From: Verrucomicrobiota bacterium
GTDB lineage: Bacteria; Verrucomicrobiota; Verrucomicrobiia; Chthoniobacterales; UBA10450
NCBI GenBank assembly: GCA_003219945.1
Contig: QHQV01000275.1
Span: 1-10,087 of the forward strand
DNA: 10,087 nt
Reading direction: 5' to 3'
Both the position numbers and the translations under genes were made by a program. Under the pieces are notes generated by a model. It was not told the DNA's origin. It searched no databases and was given only the letters and a program-made list of their open reading frames with translations. Positions 5,434 through 10,087 of this stretch are shown piece by piece. Every line of letters starts with the position of its first letter. The first letter of the stretch is position 1.

Positions 5434-8400
5434 ATGCAATGGATTCGAAACGCAATCACAATCGGGTTCGTTACCGTTTGGGGAATTGGCCAGGCGCGCT
5501 CGGGAGAGTTCGATTCCATTTTGCGTTGGCGGAACATTGGACCGTATCGCGGCGGGCGGACACGCGCCGTCTGCGGAGTGCCGTCGGAGCCGAACGTTTT
5601 CTACATGGCGCCGGTGAACGGCGGCGTTTTTAAATCGATTGATTACGGCCGGACGTGGCAGCCGATTTTTGATGACCAGCCAACGGCATCGATCGGCGCG
5701 ATCGCAGTTGCGCCATCCAATCCCAACATTGTGTATGTCGGCAGCGGTGAAGGATTGCATCGGCCGGATCTTTCAGTCGGCGACGGAGTTTATAAATCCA
5801 CCGATGCCGGACAGACGTGGACGCATCTCGGATTGCGTGATGGACAACAGATCCCGCAATTGGCTGTGGATCCAAAAAATGCGGATCGCATCTTTGTAGC
5901 CGTAGCCGGTCATCCTTATGGGCCTAACGAAGAGCGCGGCGTTTATCGTTCCGTTGATGGCGGCAAAACATTTGAAAAGGTGTTGTACCGGGATGAGAAC
6001 GTCGGCGCGAGCGATGTACAGATCGATCCGAGCGATCCGGCAATTGTTTACGCTGGGCTTTGGGAATCGCGTGAAGGACCGTGGGAAAATGGCGTGTTCA
6101 ACGGCAGCGGCGGCGGCATTTTCAAATCGGTTGATGGCGGCAAGACGTGGCGCCAATTAACCAACGGTCTGCCCGACAACATTGTGCAGGCGAACCTCGC
6201 GATCGCGCCAAGCGCGCCGAAAACACTCTTCGCCGCAGTCAAAACAAAAACGATCGCGAAACTTTATCGTTCAGATGACGGCGGCGAGACCTGGCGCGGG
6301 ACAACCGATGATCCGCGGCCGGGCCTTGGAATTGGTGGCGGCGATCTGCCGGTAGTGCGGTTCGATCCGAAAAATCCGGAGATCGTTTACTCGGCCAGCA
6401 TTGTTTGTTGGAAATCGACGGACGGCGGGAAAATCTGGGATGGCTGGCGCGGTGCGCCCGGCGGCGACGATTATCAAAATATTTGGATCGATCCGAATAA
6501 TCCCGACGTCATTTTGCTGGGCTCGGACCAGGGCGCGATCGTCACGGTGAACGGAGGCAAGAGCTGGAGTTCATGGTATAACCAACCGACCGCGCAGTTG
6601 TATCACGTGAGCGCGGACAACTCGTTTCCGTATCGGCTTTACAGCGGACAGCAGGAGAGCGGTTCGGTCGGCATTAAAAGCCGCGGCGACCAAGGCGAGA
6701 TCACGTTCCGCGACTGGCGACCGGTTGCGGCGGAGGAATATGGTTATGTGGTTGCCGATCCGCTCGACCCCGACCTCATCATCGGCGGCAAACTGACACG
6801 GTTCGATCGTCGCACCGGTCAGGCGCAAAACATTCTTCCAGTGCCGGTGGAGACGGAAGATTTCCGCATGTTGCGGACGGAGCCGGTTGTTTTTTCGCTA
6901 CTCGATCCGCACCTGCTTTTTTTTGCTGGAAATACGCTTTGGCAAACGCGCGATCGTGGCGATCACTGGGAAAAGATCAGCCCGGATTTGTCACGGGGGA
7001 ATTACGACTTGCCGGCGAGCATTGGAAAATACAAGGAAGGCGCAATGAAGCAGGTGCACCGGCGCGGCGTGATTTACACGGTTGCGCCGTCACCGCTCGA
7101 CGCGAACAGAATCTGGTGCGGAACCGACGACGGTTTGATGCATCTCACGAGCGACGGCGGAAAAACCTGGAGCAATGTGACGCCGCCGAGCATTTCCGCA
7201 TGGCAGAAGATTTCGCTGATCGAAGCCGGACATTTCGACGCGAACACTGCTTACGCAGCGATCAACACGCTGCGTATCGATGACCTGCGGCCGCACATTT
7301 TTGCAACGCACGACAGCGGCAAGACGTGGACTGAAATCGTGAACGGAATACCAGCGGGGCAAATCGTAAACGCAGTCCGCGAAGATCCGGAACGCAAAGG
7401 TCTGCTCTTCGCCGGAACTGAAGAAGGCGTTTACGTCTCGTTTGATGACGGCACGAATTGGGAATCGCTGCGATTGAATCTGCCGGCGACTTCGATCCGC
7501 GATCTCATTGTTAAGAACGATGATCTCGTGGTTGCAACGCATGGTCGCGGGTTCTGGATCCTCGACAACATCACGCCGCTCCGGCAGTGTAGCCGCCGCC
7601 CTGCGGGCGACGTCGTTGCTTCGCACAGCGAAGCGGCTACAACGCACTCGGACACGCGGCTGTTCAAACCGCAAACGGCGTTGCGCGTTCGCGCAAACCT
7701 GAACACTGACACGCCGTTGCCGCCGGACGAACCGGCCGGCGACAATCCGCCAGATGGCGCGATCTTCGATTATTTTCTTTCGAAAGATGCGAGTGGTCCG
7801 GTCACGATCGAGATCAAAGACGGCAAAGGTCAGTTGATCAGAAAATATTCGAGCGCTGATAAGCCAGTCCAGGCGAATCCGAAACGGCTCAGAATTCCGA
7901 GCTACTGGATTCGGCCGCCGCAATCGGTTTCTACAAAACGAGGCATGTACCGGTTTCTGTGGGACATGCATTACACACCAATCGCAGGTGTGGAACCCGA
8001 GTTTCCGATTTCGGCGACGTATCGCAACACGGCGCCGCAGGCAACATCGCCTTGGGTCGTGCCCGGTAATTACACGGTCACGCTCACGGTTGACGGCAAA
8101 ACTTTCATCGAGCCACTGACGGTCGTTATGGATCCGCGCGTTAAAGCGTCGGCCGCCGATCTTCAGGAACAGTTCGAGCTTTCGTGGCGACTGTATCAGC
8201 TGCGGCTCAAGCTGGCGCCGATCGGTGAAAAATTTGACGACATCGCGGAGCAGTTAACGAAACTCAAAGCACGAGCGGCGGAGCGACCGGACCTCACCGA
8301 AAGACTGGAAGGCTTTGCGGAAACACTCATGAAATTTGGGCCGCCGCATCCGCGACCTGGCGCGCCGCCGTCGCTCTTCGTTTTGGATTCCACGACGCAC

Positions 8401-8601
8401 CTGTTCGACGACATTCAAGCCGCAGACGCCGCGCCGACTGCCGGGACCAAAGCCGCGGTCGCTGATCTCGAAACGAAACTCGGGCCAATTACGGCCGCAT
8501 GGCGCAAATTACTGGAATCGGATGTTCCCGGGCTGAACCAAGCACTGAAGCAAGCGGGATTTCCGGAAATCAAAACAGAAGCGGACAAGGCGAGTCGTTG
8601 A
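5434..8601 (+). CDS. Secreted VPS10/sortilin-like beta-propeller protein
   Basis: Large exported protein (1055 residues) of the bacterial sortilin/BNR-repeat group, often labelled 'glycosyl hydrolase' although activity is rarely shown. The start chosen is ATG 5434, giving a signal peptide (MQWIRNAITIGFVTVWGIG, cleavage near QARS); the frame is open back to 5305, but that would overlap the divergent gene and bury the signal. The mature part begins with WRNIGPYRGGRTRAV, typical of the family. At least eleven Asp-box-like motifs follow (such as SIDYGRTW, STDAGQTW, SVDGGKTW, SDDGGETW, TSDGGKTW, THDSGKTW, SFDDGTNW), making propeller blades. After about residue 735 comes a beta-sandwich-like region (PGNYTVTLTVDGK) and a helical end. 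Residues 719-736 are encoded by an inserted palindromic repeat. A role in binding or degrading extracellular polymers or proteins is inferred. Confidence 0.9.
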   Translation: MQWIRNAITIGFVTVWGIGQARSGEFDSILRWRNIGPYRGGRTRAVCGVPSEPNVFYMAPVNGGVFKSIDYGRTWQPIFDDQPTASIGAIAVAPSNPNIVYVGSGEGLHRPDLSVGDGVYKSTDAGQTWTHLGLRDGQQIPQLAVDPKNADRIFVAVAGHPYGPNEERGVYRSVDGGKTFEKVLYRDENVGASDVQIDPSDPAIVYAGLWESREGPWENGVFNGSGGGIFKSVDGGKTWRQLTNGLPDNIVQANLAIAPSAPKTLFAAVKTKTIAKLYRSDDGGETWRGTTDDPRPGLGIGGGDLPVVRFDPKNPEIVYSASIVCWKSTDGGKIWDGWRGAPGGDDYQNIWIDPNNPDVILLGSDQGAIVTVNGGKSWSSWYNQPTAQLYHVSADNSFPYRLYSGQQESGSVGIKSRGDQGEITFRDWRPVAAEEYGYVVADPLDPDLIIGGKLTRFDRRTGQAQNILPVPVETEDFRMLRTEPVVFSLLDPHLLFFAGNTLWQTRDRGDHWEKISPDLSRGNYDLPASIGKYKEGAMKQVHRRGVIYTVAPSPLDANRIWCGTDDGLMHLTSDGGKTWSNVTPPSISAWQKISLIEAGHFDANTAYAAINTLRIDDLRPHIFATHDSGKTWTEIVNGIPAGQIVNAVREDPERKGLLFAGTEEGVYVSFDDGTNWESLRLNLPATSIRDLIVKNDDLVVATHGRGFWILDNITPLRQCSRRPAGDVVASHSEAATTHSDTRLFKPQTALRVRANLNTDTPLPPDEPAGDNPPDGAIFDYFLSKDASGPVTIEIKDGKGQLIRKYSSADKPVQANPKRLRIPSYWIRPPQSVSTKRGMYRFLWDMHYTPIAGVEPEFPISATYRNTAPQATSPWVVPGNYTVTLTVDGKTFIEPLTVVMDPRVKASAADLQEQFELSWRLYQLRLKLAPIGEKFDDIAEQLTKLKARAAERPDLTERLEGFAETLMKFGPPHPRPGAPPSLFVLDSTTHLFDDIQAADAAPTAGTKAAVADLETKLGPITAAWRKLLESDVPGLNQALKQAGFPEIKTEADKASR
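7588..7641. repeat. 54-bp palindromic repeat inside the VPS10-like gene
   Basis: The ends are perfect 9-base inverted repeats, TGTAGCCGC (7588-7596) and GCGGCTACA (7633-7641). Inside are two hairpins: CGCCC-TGC-GGGCG (7597-7609) and GCTTCGC-ACA-GCGAAGC (7618-7634). The element is 54 bases long and starts on a codon boundary, so it adds exactly 18 residues (CSRRPAGDVVASHSEAAT) without breaking the frame. Its second hairpin region (7614-7634) matches the reverse complement of 9152-9172 at 17 of 21 positions, showing that it belongs to a dispersed family. Confidence 0.85.
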
Positions 8602-8662
8602 CGCTGCGAGTATCGCTTTTACCTGCGTGCCGTCTGATACAGCCGCGTCGACACAGATGTTG

Positions 8663-8956
8663 TTAGTGCCAGTGATTGTGGTGCCCGCGCCAGTAAACAG
8701 GTCGGCCGTAGAAGCGGCGTGAACCGTAATATCCATACCGGGCGCCGTAATAGCCGAACCCCGGCGCTACCACAACTCCTACCACCGGAGGAGGAACATA
8801 TAGCACCGGGCGCGGCGGTGGCGGCGGCGCATAATTGTAACTGGGCGCGGGAGCGCGGTAAGGCTCAATCATATCTGTGCCGGCGTTCGAGCGCAGAGCA
8901 GTTCCAAACCCGAATGCGAACACAGCCAATGTCATCACGAAACATTTCTTTCCCAT
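8663..8956 (-). CDS. Small secreted Pro/Gly/Tyr-rich protein
   Basis: A 97-residue protein of unrecognised family. It has a clear signal peptide (MGKKCFVMTLAVFAFGFGTA, cleavage likely after SNA at about residue 25). The mature part is low complexity: a proline block (APPPPPRPVLYVPPP), a Val-Gly stretch (VVGVVVAPGFGYYG), repeats of the type GYYGxRxGYYGSRR, and a His-rich end (YWRGHHNHWH). The pattern resembles small envelope or cell-surface proteins; the His-rich end could bind metal. Start ATG at 8956 has no evident Shine-Dalgarno site. It converges with the VPS10-like gene (61-bp gap). Translated DNA of this composition can arise by chance, but the proper signal peptide argues for a real gene. 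Confidence 0.7.
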   Translation of the reverse strand: MGKKCFVMTLAVFAFGFGTALRSNAGTDMIEPYRAPAPSYNYAPPPPPRPVLYVPPPVVGVVVAPGFGYYGARYGYYGSRRFYGRPVYWRGHHNHWH

Positions 8957-9042
8957 ATCGGACAGTTTCTGCTGTTGTTTCGCCGATTTAACCCGGCGAC
9001 GGCTGCGAAGTTGCCCGGGAAAATCATCGGCATGTTTTTAGC

Positions 9043-9069
9043 CACGGATGAACACGGATTTGGACGGAT
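9043..9069. repeat. Three tandem 10-bp units of ACGGAT type
   Basis: CACGGAT at 9043-9049, CACGGAT at 9053-9059 and GACGGAT at 9063-9069 recur with an exact 10-bp period. This lies in the gap between the two minus-strand genes. Similar 'cacggatt' strings are, to my knowledge, common between genes in soil Verrucomicrobiota and related bacteria; a role is unknown. Confidence 0.6.
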
Positions 9070-9079
9070 TTTTAAGTGG

Positions 9080-9184
9080 CTGTAGCCACGTCCCTGCACG
9101 ACATCTACGCATTGCGAACTGCGACCCGACGGCGTACTCACCTTCGAGGCCGCTTCGATGTGGCAAGCAGCGCCGCGGCTACAG
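9080..9184. repeat. Larger palindrome-ended repeat beside the MsrB-like stop
   Basis: Ends CTGTAGCC (9080-9087) and GGCTACAG (9177-9184) are perfect inverted repeats, 105 bases overall. The left end also lies in the palindrome GTGGCT-GT-AGCCAC (9076-9089). Positions 9152-9172 match the reverse complement of the second hairpin of the element at 7588-7641 at 17 of 21 bases. The right end lies 3 bases beyond the stop of the minus-strand MsrB-like gene, so it could shape the 3' end of that mRNA. Confidence 0.6.
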
Positions 9185-9187
9185 CGC

Positions 9188-9778
9188 TTACTTCTTCTCG
9201 ACGACCGGCAGGTACGCTTCGTACCCTCTGTCTTTCATCTGGTCGACGGGGACGAAATGAAAAGCGGCGGAGTAAACGACATACCGTTGGCCCGTGGGTG
9301 ATTGCGGGTCGGGAAAGACATGACCAAGCCGGGCATTACTTCGCTTGGCGCGCACCTGGGTGCGTTGCATCTCGTTTGTGTTGTCGGCCACCTCGATGAC
9401 GCGGTCCTTCGAGATCGGTTTCGTGAAGGTGGGCAGGCCCACGTGGCCATCGAATTTGTCGACTGAAGCGAAAAGCGGTTCGCCAGTTATGACGTCGACG
9501 TAGATACCGGTTTTCTCGCTGTTCCAGAACTCATTTTGAAAAGGAGTTTGCGAGCCGTTTCCCCGCACCACGTCATATTCCTCGGCCTTTAACCGGCTTT
9601 TCAAAACAGTGTCGCTGGGCACCGGCCGGTTCGGATCAAAAGTGGTAGTTTCCTTTTTCTCTTTCTGCGTGAGGAAGAAGAAGTAGACGCCGACGACAGC
9701 GAGTACGACCGCGATGCCAGCACCTACGTACGTGCTGATCGCGGATTTTTCCTCGCTGGTGATTCGGCCTCCACGCAT
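9188..9778 (-). CDS. Membrane-anchored MsrB-fold protein lacking all cysteines
   Basis: Homologue of peptide-methionine (R)-S-oxide reductase (MsrB) with one N-terminal membrane helix (about residues 14-36) and the MsrB domain at about 60-185. The fold signature is clear: GIYVDVITGEPLF, KFDGHVGLPTFTKPI, RTQVRAKRSNARLGHVFPD and PTGQRYVVYSAAFHFVP. But the 196 residues contain no cysteine. The catalytic Cys (RYCxNSA in active enzymes) is Val167 and its Asn partner is Tyr169; the resolving Cys and the next Trp (GCGWPSF) are Val113 and Leu115; the four zinc Cys are Asp95, Thr98, Ala144 and Ser147. Sulfoxide reduction by the known mechanism is therefore impossible. It may bind methionine sulfoxide or act as a structural envelope protein; this is inference. 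Start ATG 9778, no evident ribosome binding site. Confidence 0.85.
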   Translation of the reverse strand: MRGGRITSEEKSAISTYVGAGIAVVLAVVGVYFFFLTQKEKKETTTFDPNRPVPSDTVLKSRLKAEEYDVVRGNGSQTPFQNEFWNSEKTGIYVDVITGEPLFASVDKFDGHVGLPTFTKPISKDRVIEVADNTNEMQRTQVRAKRSNARLGHVFPDPQSPTGQRYVVYSAAFHFVPVDQMKDRGYEAYLPVVEKK

Positions 9779-9953
9779 CGGATTTCAGTGAACGTAATTG
9801 AATCGGTGATCAGCGGCGTCCGTCAAGGCGGAATACGATTAAGCTTTGTTTCTTGCGCCTCAGTTCGGGACTGAAGCTGAATTTCGCGGGCGCGATGGCG
9901 TCACGATACGTGTCTGCCTGCAGGAGCCGCGTGTGATTGGCTAGCCCAAACTT

Positions 9954-10087
9954 ATGGCCAGAGAATTTAAACCCGTGCGGTTTTTTGTGATGATGGCAGT
10001 CGCCGCGTTTATCGTGTGCGGTGTGATCGCGTTCTACACGCATCGCGCCGAGCACGGCCGCACAGCGGAGGAACGGCAGGCGTATTG
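9954..10087 (+). CDS. Membrane-anchored protein, N-terminal fragment
   Basis: An open frame from ATG 9954 runs to the window edge, so only 44 residues are visible. It begins MAREFKPVRFFVMM, followed by a hydrophobic helix (AVAAFIVCGVIAFY, about residues 15-28) and then a charged, alanine-containing segment (HRAEHGRTAEERQAY). The shape (short basic N-terminus, one helix, soluble part outside) is that of a type II or signal-anchor membrane protein. A TAG stop lies in frame at 9942-9944, which confines the start to this ATG or later. It is divergent from the MsrB-like gene across a 175-bp gap. The family cannot be recognised from this fragment. Confidence 0.55.
   Translation, partial: MAREFKPVRFFVMMAVAAFIVCGVIAFYTHRAEHGRTAEERQAY

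Noticed and set aside
7090..7971. Minus-strand 293-codon open frame opposite the VPS10-like gene
   Set aside because: It is antisense to well-supported Asp-box repeats and is compositionally biased toward Arg; a shadow of GC-rich codon use.
1..10087. CRISPR array, tRNA, rRNA, transposase or anti-phage operon
   Set aside because: No regularly spaced repeats of suitable length, no cloverleaf or rRNA segment recognised, and no defence or mobility protein among the coding frames.

Overview
The window is a gene-dense, GC-rich piece of a bacterial chromosome. The mix of genes, the GTAGCC-type palindromic repeats between genes, the 10-bp CACGGAT-type repeat and the frequent non-ATG starts suggest a soil Verrucomicrobiota relative (Chthoniobacterales/Udaeobacter-like). 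This assignment is an inference from general resemblance, not from a marker gene; an acidobacterial source is less likely but not excluded. No rRNA, tRNA, CRISPR array, transposase or phage gene was found, and nothing resembles a defence island.

Layout. The left end carries a minus-strand thioredoxin-fold [2Fe-2S] ferredoxin (53-442). Divergent from it is a plus-strand cluster: RNA polymerase omega (rpoZ, 669-947), a NYN/LabA-type PIN-like nuclease (1005-1667), and 5 bp later a very basic 44-residue protein (1673-1807). After about 320 bp of apparently non-coding DNA comes a Tat-targeted class V (PLP) aminotransferase (2127-3470), then a DUF892/YciF ferritin-like protein with a basic N-terminal tail (3688-4395). 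Converging on it is a five-helix membrane protein ending in a TlpA/ResA-type thioredoxin domain (4463-5332). Divergent from that is a large secreted beta-propeller protein of the sortilin/VPS10 (BNR/Asp-box) family (5434-8601). A small secreted Pro/Gly/Tyr-rich protein (8663-8956) and a membrane-anchored MsrB-fold protein (9188-9778) follow on the minus strand. A membrane-anchored protein (9954 onward) runs off the right edge.

How the genes relate. The rpoZ-NYN-basic peptide group is the only convincing operon and points to RNA synthesis and RNA handling. Several other genes concern the cell envelope or redox chemistry (thioredoxin, ferredoxin, ferritin-like protein, MsrB-like protein, exported aminotransferase), but they sit in separate transcription units with changing strands, so a single pathway cannot be claimed.

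The two most notable observations are these. (1) The MsrB-like protein contains no cysteine at all: the catalytic Cys, the resolving Cys and all four zinc Cys positions are substituted, so it should be a pseudoenzyme or have a new function. (2) A 54-bp palindromic repeat lies in frame inside the VPS10-like gene and encodes exactly 18 extra residues at a domain junction; a related copy lies 3 bp beyond the MsrB-like stop codon.
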